Positions 15,774 to 23,794 of a stretch of DNA of 64,000 nucleotides are shown in pieces. Both the position numbers and the translations under genes were made by a program. The DNA lies in IMG/VR virus record IMGVR_UViG_3300022934_000005, positions 49,103 to 113,102 of that record. One strand, given 5' to 3'. Position 1 is the stretch's first letter. Each line of letters opens with the position of its first letter. The DNA is from a virus. The notes beneath the pieces were generated by a model, which was given only the letters and a program-made list of their open reading frames with translations, was not told the DNA's origin and did no database searches.

Positions 15774-18422
15774 CTACATACCAAAGCCATTCTCACGAAT
15801 GCCTTTAGTTTGTTTTTTAAGTTCTTCTAACATCATAGCGTTTAAACTATTTAAGCGATCTAATTTCGCTTCTGCGCCGTTCTGGCCTTCAGTTGACACA
15901 TTAATCATTTTTTCAATACTTGCTTTAGTATCTGCATCCATTTTAGAATAAGCCGCTTGGTAATTTCCAATTTCTTTTGTTAATTCTTTTAAACTGTCAG
16001 CAACTTCATCTAAATCGGCTTTGTCCATTGCTTCCATAAACTTAGCAATACCTTGTAATCCATTACCAATTTTTTCTAATCCAGCGGCATCAATATCAGC
16101 AAAACTCTTTAATCCTTCTGCTAGGTCATCAAAGTTGCCGTCATTTCCAAATAGACTTCCTAAGAACTTACCAAAACTATCCATTACACCGTCACCAGTG
16201 AATGCACTAATACCTTTGTGTAAACTTGCAAGTGCTGGACCAATCAATTGCATTTGTTGTGGATTTAAATCTTCAAACGATTTTAATCCTGCGGATAGTT
16301 TTTCAAATGCGCCTTCACCGATGAAACTAGCAACAATACCGCCTTTGGCTAACTGCATCATGTTATCAGTTAAAGGTCCTAATGCTTTACCAACATCGCC
16401 TAACTTTTTAGAATCCATGTTTTCAAACTTGATAACACCGTCTGCGAGTTTTCCAACACCTGTAGTAATTGCTTCGATTAACGCGGCAATACCAAATCCT
16501 GCAACACCTATTCCTGTAAACGCGGCCGCAACTAATAATAGTCCTGGACTTGCTAATGAACCTGCGGCACCTACTGCAATAACTGCCGCCGAAACTACTC
16601 CAAGTCCGATTGCCATTTCTTTAAATCCAATGTCTGGTATTAGAGATCCTAGTAAGCCTCCGCTGTCTCCTTCTTTGTCTGCTTCTGCTAGTAACTTTTC
16701 TTTTTCAGCAATTAATTTTTTACCTTCATCAGTACCGGCGCCACCAGCCGCCGCAATTTTTTTATCATATTCTGTGTTGACTGCGGCTTTTTTATCTACG
16801 GCTTTTTCACCAAACACCATTGCTTTTAAAGGTTTGATAAGATATTTGTCAATTAGTTCACTAAACTTCATAGTTTTAAAGTCTGCAATAAATCCTTCTA
16901 AGAAATTACTAACACCGTCAAACATCTCTTTCATTTTCTTGGTGCCTTCGGGACTTGAAAGCCAAATAGTAAGTTTATTAAACTCTTTCATAACGCCTTC
17001 AAATACGCCTGAATCTAATATCTTACCAACAATGATGTTACGTAGTTTAGTAATTGCACTTTCGAAGTTTAGTATACCTTTTCTACCGTTTTCTTGTGCT
17101 TTTGCTTGTGCGTCAACAGCGTCTGCAACATTACCGGAAACAAATCCTAAACTCATTAATTCTGAGTTAGCATCGTAAGCGGTTGAGCCTAATGCACTTA
17201 ATGTTGCAATCATTCCGCCTTCTGCTTTTGCTCTTGCCGCGGCTTTTTGTTGTGCTTCTTTTAATGCTTCAACAAATTGATCTTGTGTTACAGTACCGTT
17301 TTTAAGACCTCTAGCCATTTCAAGAATTTCTGGATTTGTTCTGCCTAAGGACTTGGCAAAGTCACTGATAGGTACGCCGCCTGTTGCAACTAATTCTGTA
17401 ATTGCTTCTTTCATTTGCGGTGAAGCGTTACCTACAACTGCTAACACACCTTGAACTTGTTTCTTAGTGCCTTCTTCCATTGAAGCAAATAAGTTTTTAA
17501 GTCTTTTGTCTGTCGATTGTTGTTTTAATTCTTCTGCCGCTTGTTTTCTACTCATACCAGTAATTTTAGATAACTGGTCAAGTTGCATAATATATTCGTT
17601 TGTTCCCTTGGCAAGTTGACGATCACTCATCTGCGTAACTCTACCTTGGATCTTTTGCATTTCAATGTAATCAGCAGTAAACTCTGTTACGTCTTGCATT
17701 GTCATACCAAGTGCTGAAAATGTTCCTTGGTTCTTTTGAATTTCTCTTGTGATATTTGTAAATCTTGTTGCACCTGCACTTGCACCGCCAAATGCTGTAG
17801 CCAACATTGATGAATTTTCTGCTAGTGTGCCTGCAAGTGTTTCCATGCTTATACCTGCTTCTGCCGCTTTACGTCTTATTTCAAATAGGTCGCCACCAAA
17901 ATCAATACCTGCATTTGATAATTCTCTAAAAGTATCAACTTGTCCTTCAATAATGTTAACAAAGGTCTGTGCCGCTCCGCCTAATAATCCTCCAACAAGT
18001 GGAATCTTACTTGCAAGTCCCGTAACGTGTTTACTAAAGTCTGATAGTCTATCGCCACCTGCTAATACTTCAATAGCCAAATCACCTGTGGCTTTTACTG
18101 CATTTCCAAGTCCACTAACAAGTCCAAAAGTGTACTTGTCAACGGCTTTTGTCATATCTTTGAGTTTATCTGTGGCTTTTTTGACTGCTCCGGTATTCTC
18201 TTGACGTGTTTTTGTGCCTTCTTTTATAGCATCTGTTGATTTTTGCTGGCCTAAAATACCTGCTTGTTGTGCTTTATTGAACTGTTCTTGTATTTTTCCA
18301 CCAGTTCCTCCGCCTTTTCCGCCAGATTCTAGTGCTTTTAATACACGTAATAAGGTGGCTTCTGATGCGGCATTACTAGTAACACCATCCATTCCTCCAC
18401 CACGATAATTGACTTCAACCAT
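15774..18422 (-). CDS. Tail tape measure protein (gp29 position)
   Basis: An 882-aa protein with the usual tape-measure make-up: a Gly-rich N-terminus, long amphipathic helices (KEGTKTRQENTGAVKKATDK near residue 70), and hydrophobic glycine-rich segments near 135-150 and 600-660. A helical C-terminus ends EELKKQTKGIRENGFGM. Tape measures set tail length and are threaded through the tube with chaperone help. T4 gp29 is 590 aa; this is longer, consistent with a longer tail if the role is right. No good ribosome site precedes the ATG; a late promoter lies about 55 nt upstream. The gene is divergent from the gp26-type chaperone pair, which supports the assignment. Confidence 0.82.
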   Translation of the reverse strand: MVEVNYRGGGMDGVTSNAASEATLLRVLKALESGGKGGGTGGKIQEQFNKAQQAGILGQQKSTDAIKEGTKTRQENTGAVKKATDKLKDMTKAVDKYTFGLVSGLGNAVKATGDLAIEVLAGGDRLSDFSKHVTGLASKIPLVGGLLGGAAQTFVNIIEGQVDTFRELSNAGIDFGGDLFEIRRKAAEAGISMETLAGTLAENSSMLATAFGGASAGATRFTNITREIQKNQGTFSALGMTMQDVTEFTADYIEMQKIQGRVTQMSDRQLAKGTNEYIMQLDQLSKITGMSRKQAAEELKQQSTDKRLKNLFASMEEGTKKQVQGVLAVVGNASPQMKEAITELVATGGVPISDFAKSLGRTNPEILEMARGLKNGTVTQDQFVEALKEAQQKAAARAKAEGGMIATLSALGSTAYDANSELMSLGFVSGNVADAVDAQAKAQENGRKGILNFESAITKLRNIIVGKILDSGVFEGVMKEFNKLTIWLSSPEGTKKMKEMFDGVSNFLEGFIADFKTMKFSELIDKYLIKPLKAMVFGEKAVDKKAAVNTEYDKKIAAAGGAGTDEGKKLIAEKEKLLAEADKEGDSGGLLGSLIPDIGFKEMAIGLGVVSAAVIAVGAAGSLASPGLLLVAAAFTGIGVAGFGIAALIEAITTGVGKLADGVIKFENMDSKKLGDVGKALGPLTDNMMQLAKGGIVASFIGEGAFEKLSAGLKSFEDLNPQQMQLIGPALASLHKGISAFTGDGVMDSFGKFLGSLFGNDGNFDDLAEGLKSFADIDAAGLEKIGNGLQGIAKFMEAMDKADLDEVADSLKELTKEIGNYQAAYSKMDADTKASIEKMINVSTEGQNGAEAKLDRLNSLNAMMLEELKKQTKGIRENGFGM

Positions 18423-18449
18423 TTATTATATACCCAGTTAACTCAGATT

Positions 18450-18457
18450 CATAAATA
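18450..18457 (+). promoter_or_regulatory. Late promoter (CATAAATA) for the tail-chaperone pair
   Basis: Plus-strand CATAAATA about 39 nt before the ATG at 18496. Divergently paired with the minus-strand element at 18476-18483. Confidence 0.7.
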
Positions 18458-18475
18458 TGTTATATGAACATATAT

Positions 18476-18483
18476 TATTTATC
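18476..18483 (-). promoter_or_regulatory. Late promoter (GATAAATA) for the tape measure gene
   Basis: Minus-strand GATAAATA about 54 nt upstream of the tape measure ATG. Between it and the opposing promoter is a small dyad ATATGTT/AACATAT. Confidence 0.7.
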
Positions 18484-18495
18484 CGGAGAAAAACC

Positions 18496-19359
18496 ATGCC
18501 AGAAATAAAAGCCGCAGGGCCTAATCCGCTACAGAAATACTTTAGACAACCAAAGATCTATGTAACTTTACCAAGTAAAGGTGCATGGTATCCAGAGGGT
18601 ACTATTGATATGACTGAAAGCGGTGAGTTACCTGTATATGCAATGACGGCTAAAGATGAACTGATGTTTAAAACACCAGACGCTTTATTAAATGGTCAAT
18701 CCACGGTCGACGTTGTACAAAGTTGTATTCCAGCAATTAGAGATGCATGGCATTGTCCTGCAATCGATATGGATGCAATTTTAGTTGCTATTAGAATTGC
18801 AACGTACGGCGAAAAACTCGAAGTTAAAGGAACTGTTCCAGGTACAACTATTGAACGTGCTTTCGACTTAGATCTAAGACGTGTGTTAGACAAATTTGGA
18901 AGCGTAATTTTTGAAACGTCAATTAACGTAGGTGATATGCTTATTACTATACGTCCTCAAACTTATAGAGAGTTTACAAATACTGCTATCAAAACTTTTG
19001 AAGAGCAAAGAATTGCTTCTGTTGTCAATGATGAAGAAATGTCAGATGAAGAGAAGTTGCAGAGATTTAATAACTCGTTTACAAAACTAACAGCACTTAC
19101 AGTTGATCTAGTTGTTAATTCAATTGTGTCAATTGAAGTTGATGGTGATGTTGTAACCGATAGAAATCATCTTGCACAATTTATTGCTAACGCTGATAAA
19201 GAATTCTTTACTGCTATTACTGATCGTATTGAGAACGAAAAGAAAAAATTCGAACTCGAGCCAATCAAAGTACAAGCATCTGAAGAAGAACTTGAAGCAG
19301 GTGCACCTAAAGAATATACTATTCCAGTTACATTCGACCAAGCAAGTTTTTTCGCCTAA
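18496..19359 (+). CDS. gp26: Baseplate hub/tail-assembly protein (gp26-like), likely tape-measure chaperone
   Basis: The frame is open from 18457, but the ATG at 18496 follows CCGGAGAAAAACC and gives MPEIKAAGPNPLQKYF, so I choose it (287 aa; T4 gp26 is 208). The region VTLPSKGAWYPEGTIDMTES to LPVYAMTAKDELMF and the RIATYGEKLEV segment fit the T4 gp26 baseplate-hub family. At its 3' end the codons AGT TTT TTC form the heptamer T-TTT-TTC (19347-19353), immediately before GCC TAA. A -1 slip would extend the protein through the 19371 ORF to about 362 residues, as in the lambda G/GT tail chaperones. It lies head-to-head with the tape measure gene. Family assignment is good; the chaperone role is inference. 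Confidence 0.82.
   Translation: MPEIKAAGPNPLQKYFRQPKIYVTLPSKGAWYPEGTIDMTESGELPVYAMTAKDELMFKTPDALLNGQSTVDVVQSCIPAIRDAWHCPAIDMDAILVAIRIATYGEKLEVKGTVPGTTIERAFDLDLRRVLDKFGSVIFETSINVGDMLITIRPQTYREFTNTAIKTFEEQRIASVVNDEEMSDEEKLQRFNNSFTKLTALTVDLVVNSIVSIEVDGDVVTDRNHLAQFIANADKEFFTAITDRIENEKKKFELEPIKVQASEEELEAGAPKEYTIPVTFDQASFFA
19347..19353 (+). other. Candidate -1 programmed ribosomal frameshift site (TTTTTTC)
   Basis: In-frame X-XXY-YYZ heptamer T TTT TTC two codons before the stop of the gp26-like gene. After a -1 slip the reading continues CGC CTA AGG ATC TCC ACA ATG directly into the 70-aa ORF without a stop. This is the architecture of frameshift-linked tail-assembly chaperones. Confidence 0.72.
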
Positions 19360-19370
19360 GGATCTCCACA

Positions 19371-19583
19371 ATGTCTCTTGAAGAGATCCTAGGAGAAGTG
19401 GACAAAATGGAAAAAGAGACGAAGCAGTACAAACTCGAACTGATGAGATTACTCTGGTATATGAGAGGTAGTATCACATTGGATGAAATTTATAATGCTT
19501 CTTCTGAAGATAGAGAAATTATGTCTACGCTTATTAAGGAAAATCTAGAAACTGCTAAGAAAACAGGACAGCCGTTCTTTTAA
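19371..19583 (+). CDS. Small tail-assembly chaperone extension, 70 aa
   Basis: Encodes a charged helical protein with a central ELMRLLWYMRGSITLDEIYN segment and C-terminus ending TGQPFF. It is in the -1 frame of the gp26-like gene and open upstream to the slippery heptamer, so it may be made mainly as the C-terminal part of a fusion. An AAGGA element before its ATG leaves separate translation possible. In lambda-like systems the equivalent T region recruits tail-tube protein; the LLWYMRG-type helix resembles such second ORFs. Its last codon lies in a hairpin shared with the convergent 931-aa gene. Confidence 0.78.
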   Translation: MSLEEILGEVDKMEKETKQYKLELMRLLWYMRGSITLDEIYNASSEDREIMSTLIKENLETAKKTGQPFF

Positions 19584-19592
19584 GCCGGCTGT
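19568..19592. terminator. Bidirectional hairpin at a convergent gene junction
   Basis: ACAGCCG/CGGCTGT (19568-19574 with 19586-19592) with an 11-nt loop that contains both stop codons of the convergent genes ending at 19583 and 19580. T-tracts on both sides are weak, so it may be a partial terminator or 3'-end stabiliser. Confidence 0.5.
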
Positions 19593-22375
19593 TTCTGTGT
19601 TAGCATATCTCTTACTTGTTTTTGTAAACCCGCTTTACCGATTTCGTCAGCCAATGTCGGTATATCAATTTCCATATTACCTAATTGACCTGCACTAGCA
19701 GATTGTCCTGCTGGTTGAGCAAGTGATTGTTTAACAGCATCAGCAACGCCTGCTTTTTTAATTTCCTGTGCTAATGCTTTAACATCTACTGTACCACCTT
19801 GTGCTTGTGTGCCACCTTGTGCTTGTGTGCCACCTTGTGCTTGTGTGCCACCTTGTGCTTGTGTGCCACCTTGTGCTTGTGCTGGAGTATCTCCGCCTTG
19901 TGCTGAAGTACTTGCTTTTGCTGTACCCGAACCTTTATTAAGTTCAGCCGCTACTGCCTTTGTAGCAACTCTACCTGTCTTATCACTTGTCCATTGTTGT
20001 CCTTGGAAAGTATAAGTGTCGCCATCTGAACCTGTTGCTTTTGCACCTTTTTCTGGTTTGCCACCTTGTGCTGGTGTTCCTGCATCTGTTGTTCCGCCTT
20101 CAGGTGCTCCTGCATCTGTTGCACCTGCATCTGTTGCACCTGCATCTGCATCTGCGTCTGCTTTAGGTGTTGGTTTTAAATCTGTTTTAGTATTTGTAGC
20201 AACAAGACCAATTGCTTCATCGCTCATACCCGCGTCTGAAAGAATATTTGCAATAGAACCTGTGTCTAACGGTTCTCCCATCTTCTTCCAAATAGCATTT
20301 AGTTTCTTAACTGTGATCTTATTACCTAATTCTTTACCTGCTGACTTTGCCGCACCTGCTACAGCACCAACTGCTCTACCAATGCCGCCGCCAACTGCCG
20401 CACCTGCTTTATCCATTCCAGCGCCGACACCTTTAGCCGCCGCTTTACCGATATTTGCCGCTCCTGCCGCCGCTTTCTTAGCAATGTCTTTAATGCCAAT
20501 TTCTGCTAGGTATTCGTCAGTATACTTGCTTTCTACTTCTAGATAGATTTTATATTCTTCTTCTAGTTCTTTTGCTATTCTTAAATCTCTAGATTCTTTT
20601 GTTTCTGCTGGCTTAACTTCTGATGCCGCTAGTGCTCCACCTAGTGCAACTGCCGCCGCACCTTGCATAACTTTTTCTGCAACGTCTTGAGCAAAAGTAT
20701 CTTTAAGTGTTTCCATACTTGCTTCTTTGTTTGCTAGAATAACATTATCCATAAATGCTTTTACCAAAGGATTGTCTGGATCTTGTTCTGCAAGTTTATC
20801 AATAGCCGCAAACATTTTATCATTAAAAACTTCTGGTCCTACTGTTAATTCTTTAATTGCGTATACTGTATTACCGTCTGCATCTACACCTTCAATTTGT
20901 GTTGTAACGTTAGCACTCCAAGGTTTATCTGAACCAGGTAGTTTTGTTTCAATTTTATTTGTAAAGGTTTCTCCTGCTTCGTATTCGCCTTCTATGCCGC
21001 CAATTACTTTTGGTTCATCACCCATGAATGTTTTTAATTCGCTACTTGAACTCATTGAAATACCTTCACGGAAGTTTGCTTGGTCAACTGCTCTTTCTAA
21101 TTGTGTAGCCGCTTGTAAATCTTCAAACTCTGTTTCGGTCATTCCTGCTTTTAATAGTGCATCTTTGTTTTCATCTAGCCAACCGTTACGTGGAAATTCA
21201 CTTGAGTCAATATTAAATTTGTCATTAAGTTCTTCTGCTGAATATTCTGCTTTAACTGTTCCTACTTCGTCACCTGATAGTTTGTCTGCATCAGGTGCAC
21301 CATCGTCTGCTGGTTCTCCATAGTCGCCATCATCGCCCGGAAGAGGCTCAGCGTCTGTGCCAGTGTCAACATCATTACCTTTAACTACTACATCAACGCC
21401 TCTACCTTCAATACCAAATTCACTTTGTATTGCATCAATTGAACCTTTAAGGTTTTCGCCGCCACCTAGTTGTACAATTTTGTCATTAAGTTGATCTAAC
21501 TGTTGCTGTAGTACTTCACCTTCTTCACCACTTAGTCTTGGAAGCATTTCTTCCATTGCTGAACGTGCTTGAATTAGTTCTTTGGCCGCATCAGCATCTA
21601 TGTCCGTTAGAGATGTTGCGTCCATGGCATCTATTTGACTAATATCAATAGCACCATCTTGGTTTACAAAAATATTTGTAACTTCTGCTGGGAATAAATC
21701 TTCTGCCGCACTTGAAATAGCAGAGCCTAATGCACCTGCAACAGCACCAAGTGCCGCGCCTTTAACACCTTTAGCCATCGCAACTGACAGTTTATCACCC
21801 TTAATAGTATTGTTTGCTAGTTTTAAGAAGAAACCAATTGCGGCACCTGACAAAATACCGCCACTTGCAAATGCAAGTACGGAAGTCATTGCACCAATAA
21901 TAAATGCACTCTTGGCTGGATTTTCTTTAGCAAAACCGCCCCACTTCTCAACACCTTGAAGAATTTTTTGTCCTGCTGGGTTGCCTTGTAGTTTAGTTTT
22001 TAGTTGTGCTTTTAATTTTTCAAACTGTTGATCAAAGTTTTTAACAGGACCGCTTTCAGCCGCTTGTTTAATTAACTTATCAAGTTCTGCTTTCATCTTG
22101 CCTGAGACTTCAGCAGTTACTTTGCCTGCTTTACCCAAGGCTGTTAGGTTGTCACCACCTTCAATTGCAACTTTTTCTGCGTTAGTAAAAATATCTTGCA
22201 CTTGGTTAGCAGTAAGTTCTGCTTCCATGAGTCTGTTAAACTCTTCGTATAACGGCCATACACGTTTTTCCCATTGGCCAATGTGTAATTGTTGTGCTTC
22301 AGTTAAAACGTTCCAACCTTCGTTAAGAATAGTTTGTGATTTTAAGTTATACGTGGTTACTTCGTGCAGTTTCAT
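19580..22375 (-). CDS. Large candidate head-internal/virion protein with repeats, 931 aa
   Basis: Starts MKLHEVTTYNLKSQTILNEG and soon has L-x-E sites (ILNE|G, LTE|A), as in leaders of T4 internal head proteins that gp21 trims. Residues about 150-235 hold two Gly/Ala-rich hydrophobic segments (FIIGAMTSVLAFASGGILSG and VKGAALGAVAGALGSAISSA), possible membrane-active regions. A second Gly/Ala-rich segment lies near 630-680. The C-terminal third has low-complexity Asp/Ala/Gly/Thr sequence and five AQGGTQ repeats. A small YTFQGQQW-type motif occurs near residue 800, between these. I do not recognise an enzyme. It could be an ejected internal protein or a virion membrane-penetrating protein; this is inference from leader, repeats and location. 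Confidence 0.75.
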   Translation of the reverse strand: MKLHEVTTYNLKSQTILNEGWNVLTEAQQLHIGQWEKRVWPLYEEFNRLMEAELTANQVQDIFTNAEKVAIEGGDNLTALGKAGKVTAEVSGKMKAELDKLIKQAAESGPVKNFDQQFEKLKAQLKTKLQGNPAGQKILQGVEKWGGFAKENPAKSAFIIGAMTSVLAFASGGILSGAAIGFFLKLANNTIKGDKLSVAMAKGVKGAALGAVAGALGSAISSAAEDLFPAEVTNIFVNQDGAIDISQIDAMDATSLTDIDADAAKELIQARSAMEEMLPRLSGEEGEVLQQQLDQLNDKIVQLGGGENLKGSIDAIQSEFGIEGRGVDVVVKGNDVDTGTDAEPLPGDDGDYGEPADDGAPDADKLSGDEVGTVKAEYSAEELNDKFNIDSSEFPRNGWLDENKDALLKAGMTETEFEDLQAATQLERAVDQANFREGISMSSSSELKTFMGDEPKVIGGIEGEYEAGETFTNKIETKLPGSDKPWSANVTTQIEGVDADGNTVYAIKELTVGPEVFNDKMFAAIDKLAEQDPDNPLVKAFMDNVILANKEASMETLKDTFAQDVAEKVMQGAAAVALGGALAASEVKPAETKESRDLRIAKELEEEYKIYLEVESKYTDEYLAEIGIKDIAKKAAAGAANIGKAAAKGVGAGMDKAGAAVGGGIGRAVGAVAGAAKSAGKELGNKITVKKLNAIWKKMGEPLDTGSIANILSDAGMSDEAIGLVATNTKTDLKPTPKADADADAGATDAGATDAGAPEGGTTDAGTPAQGGKPEKGAKATGSDGDTYTFQGQQWTSDKTGRVATKAVAAELNKGSGTAKASTSAQGGDTPAQAQGGTQAQGGTQAQGGTQAQGGTQAQGGTVDVKALAQEIKKAGVADAVKQSLAQPAGQSASAGQLGNMEIDIPTLADEIGKAGLQKQVRDMLTQKQPA
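19791..19880 (-). repeat. Five tandem 18-bp repeats inside the 931-aa gene
   Basis: Five head-to-tail copies of GTGCCACCTTGTGCTTGT (plus-strand reading); the first differs at one base. They encode the AQGGTQ peptide repeat. Near identity at third codon positions points to recent expansion by slippage or recombination. Confidence 0.95.
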
Positions 22376-22386
22376 TATTATCTACC

Positions 22387-23031
22387 TTATAGTAATGCCG
22401 CTAGTTCTTTTTTCTGTTGCGGAGTAAGTTTATCTAGTTGTGCCTGAATGTTTTTTGGAATGCCATTGGCTCCTGCTTGACCGCTACCGCTTTGTGCTGT
22501 CGCACCTCCTTGTGCTGTAGCACCGCTATCGCTACCGCTTTGTGCTGTCGCACCAGCGCCTTGTCCTGTACCGGCTCCGCCGGCGTCATTGCCTTCTGGC
22601 CCACCAAACTTACCGCCTAAACTTGGATCTGCTTCTGGTTCATTACCAACAGCCGCTTGTCCTGCCGCTCCTTTAAATGTATCTTGTGCAACTTTAGTTA
22701 AAATGTCATCTACTTGTTTGGGAGTTAACTTTCCTGACATTCCTTTAAGTCTAGCAGTTGATAGTTTTTCTTTTGCTAAGAAGTCTGCTAGTGCAGAAGC
22801 ATCCGGTGCTTTAGTTCCTGCACCTGTTTGATTAGCAAATTGTGTCCATTTAACACCAATTTCTTTTGCACGATCGTTTGATTGTGCTTTTCCACTTAAT
22901 CCTGCCGAGGTATTTTTCATACCTACTGCACCTGCCGCTTTTGCACCTACTTTACGTGCAATATTACCTAATGCACTACCACCAGGGGCTTCATTTACAG
23001 CAGATTCACTTATAATTTGATGAATTTTCAT
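22387..23031 (-). CDS. Candidate T4-type internal head protein, 214 aa
   Basis: The N-terminus MKIHQIISESAVNEAPGGSA resembles the capsid-targeting leader of T4 internal proteins (MKTYQEFIAEA type), with a gp21-type cut site ISE|S after residue 9. The body is basic and helical (KVGAKAAGAVGMKN; residues 60-115), then a Gly/Ala/Gln/Ser repeat linker (ATAQSG-type), then a helical end (IQAQLDKLTPQQKKELAALL). T4 internal proteins are packed in the head and injected with DNA. Late promoter 22 nt upstream and GGGAG ribosome site. The 931-aa gene follows by 11 nt. Head packaging is inference from the leader. Confidence 0.75.
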   Translation of the reverse strand: MKIHQIISESAVNEAPGGSALGNIARKVGAKAAGAVGMKNTSAGLSGKAQSNDRAKEIGVKWTQFANQTGAGTKAPDASALADFLAKEKLSTARLKGMSGKLTPKQVDDILTKVAQDTFKGAAGQAAVGNEPEADPSLGGKFGGPEGNDAGGAGTGQGAGATAQSGSDSGATAQGGATAQSGSGQAGANGIPKNIQAQLDKLTPQQKKELAALL

Positions 23032-23052
23032 TATTTTACTCCCGTTGTATTA

Positions 23053-23060
23053 TATTTATG
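23053..23060 (-). promoter_or_regulatory. T4-type late promoter (CATAAATA)
   Basis: Minus-strand CATAAATA 22 nt upstream of the 23031 ATG, with GGGAG between; probably serves both internal-protein candidates. Confidence 0.72.
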
Positions 23061-23096
23061 TATAATTATTGATATTTACCTAGTAAATATTCAATC

Positions 23097-23285
23097 ATGA
23101 GATATACATATGACGTAGTTGATGCTCGTGGGGAAGTTATCGAACAGAATCTTTCCTCAGAAGAAGAAGCACATACATATATTGCAATGTTACAAGATCA
23201 AGGACACGATACAGCATCGTGGACCATCGTAAAGAATGAACATTATACAGTTAAAGGATTAGGACGTGATCCAGATTTACATTGA
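23097..23285 (+). CDS. Small hypothetical protein, 62 aa
   Basis: Begins MRYTYDVVDARGEVIEQNLS; short alpha/beta protein with acidic and aromatic residues, no known family. No clear ribosome site; a late-promoter-like AGTAAATA lies just upstream, which would leave almost no leader. It is divergent from the internal-protein operon and followed by a hairpin with a weak T-tract. Codon usage looks like its neighbours. I consider it probably real because it fills the space cleanly, but its expression is uncertain. Confidence 0.6.
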   Translation: MRYTYDVVDARGEVIEQNLSSEEEAHTYIAMLQDQGHDTASWTIVKNEHYTVKGLGRDPDLH

Positions 23286-23327
23286 TGACCCTTGTGATGA
23301 TGTTTCACATTGGATTGGATTCATTTG

Positions 23328-23356
23328 ATTTGTTACTTCGTAACAAATTGTTTTCG
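23328..23356 (+). terminator. Possible intrinsic terminator after the 62-aa gene
   Basis: Perfect 9-bp stem ATTTGTTAC-TTC-GTAACAAAT (23328-23348) followed by TGTTTT on the plus strand. Low GC in the stem makes it a moderate candidate. Confidence 0.5.
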
Positions 23357-23358
23357 CT

Positions 23359-23387
23359 TTGCTCAAACACTTTATTTTTTATATGAT
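23359..23387 (+). promoter_or_regulatory. Possible sigma70-type promoter of the 23.4-kb structured region
   Basis: Plus-strand TTGCTC (23359-23364), 17-nt spacer, TATGAT (23382-23387). The predicted start near 23394 falls at the base of the first hairpin (AAACGC-GATA-GCGTTT). The -35 is weak. Confidence 0.45.
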
Positions 23388-23393
23388 TAAGTA

Positions 23394-23790
23394 ATAAACG
23401 CGATAGCGTTTTAGCATCATGTAGATAGTTGAGCCACAATTCGCCCGTTGCCGGACGAATTGAGTGGTTTCACATCATGTGAGTTAGCATCACCACAACT
23501 GTTTAAGAAGATTTATGCGGTTTAGCGTATAAAATAGATTTATACGTTCTAACGCATATCGGAGGCGGCAGACCTATAACCCCCTACTTCAGCATTCGCA
23601 AAATCCGCGGAAGGCAGTTAATCCCAAACAGTTCGAAATCACTTGCCTGTGTGTTGTATCTTTTTCACAGAGCACACATCTTTTATGCCTAAGTTAGCAT
23701 TGTCCTTGCAACACGCCAGTATCTGAATATGGTATCGCACATATCCTCAAGGCGAGTCGAGCATCCCCGACCAAACATCATTGCTATGTA
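23394..23790 (+). ncRNA. Candidate large structured RNA or hairpin-rich regulatory region
   Basis: A 509-bp gap (23286-23794) without a plausible protein in a genome that otherwise has almost no gaps. Strong pairings: AAACGC-GATA-GCGTTT (23396-23411); a composite stem CCAC+AATTCG+CCG against CGG+CGAATT+GTGG (23434-23467); TCACA-TCA-TGTGA (23470-23482); and AACTGTTT (23497-23504) with AAACAGTT (23626-23633). That last pair closes a domain containing TATGCG/CGCATA and an 8-bp CGTATAAA/TTTATACG hairpin (23526-23546). The motif TTAGCAT occurs three times. Strand is uncertain because hairpins read both ways; plus is preferred from the upstream promoter candidate. No clear terminator. Could be a large RNA, an origin-like element or a packaging/recombination site. 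Confidence 0.45.
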
Positions 23791-23794
23791 GTTG

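Noticed and set aside
16021-17178. 385-aa ORF opposite the tape measure gene
   Set aside because: Shadow frame without ribosome site or promoter; the minus frame gives a coherent tape measure protein.
19791-19880. CRISPR-like direct repeats
   Set aside because: Repeats are contiguous with no spacers and lie inside a coding frame.
20016-20546. 176-aa Pro/Ala-rich plus-strand ORF
   Set aside because: Antisense of the Ala/Gly-rich part of the 931-aa gene.
23286-23794. Group I intron or tmRNA
   Set aside because: Neither the conserved group I core nor a tag reading frame with an acceptor end could be found by eye; left as unclassified structured region.
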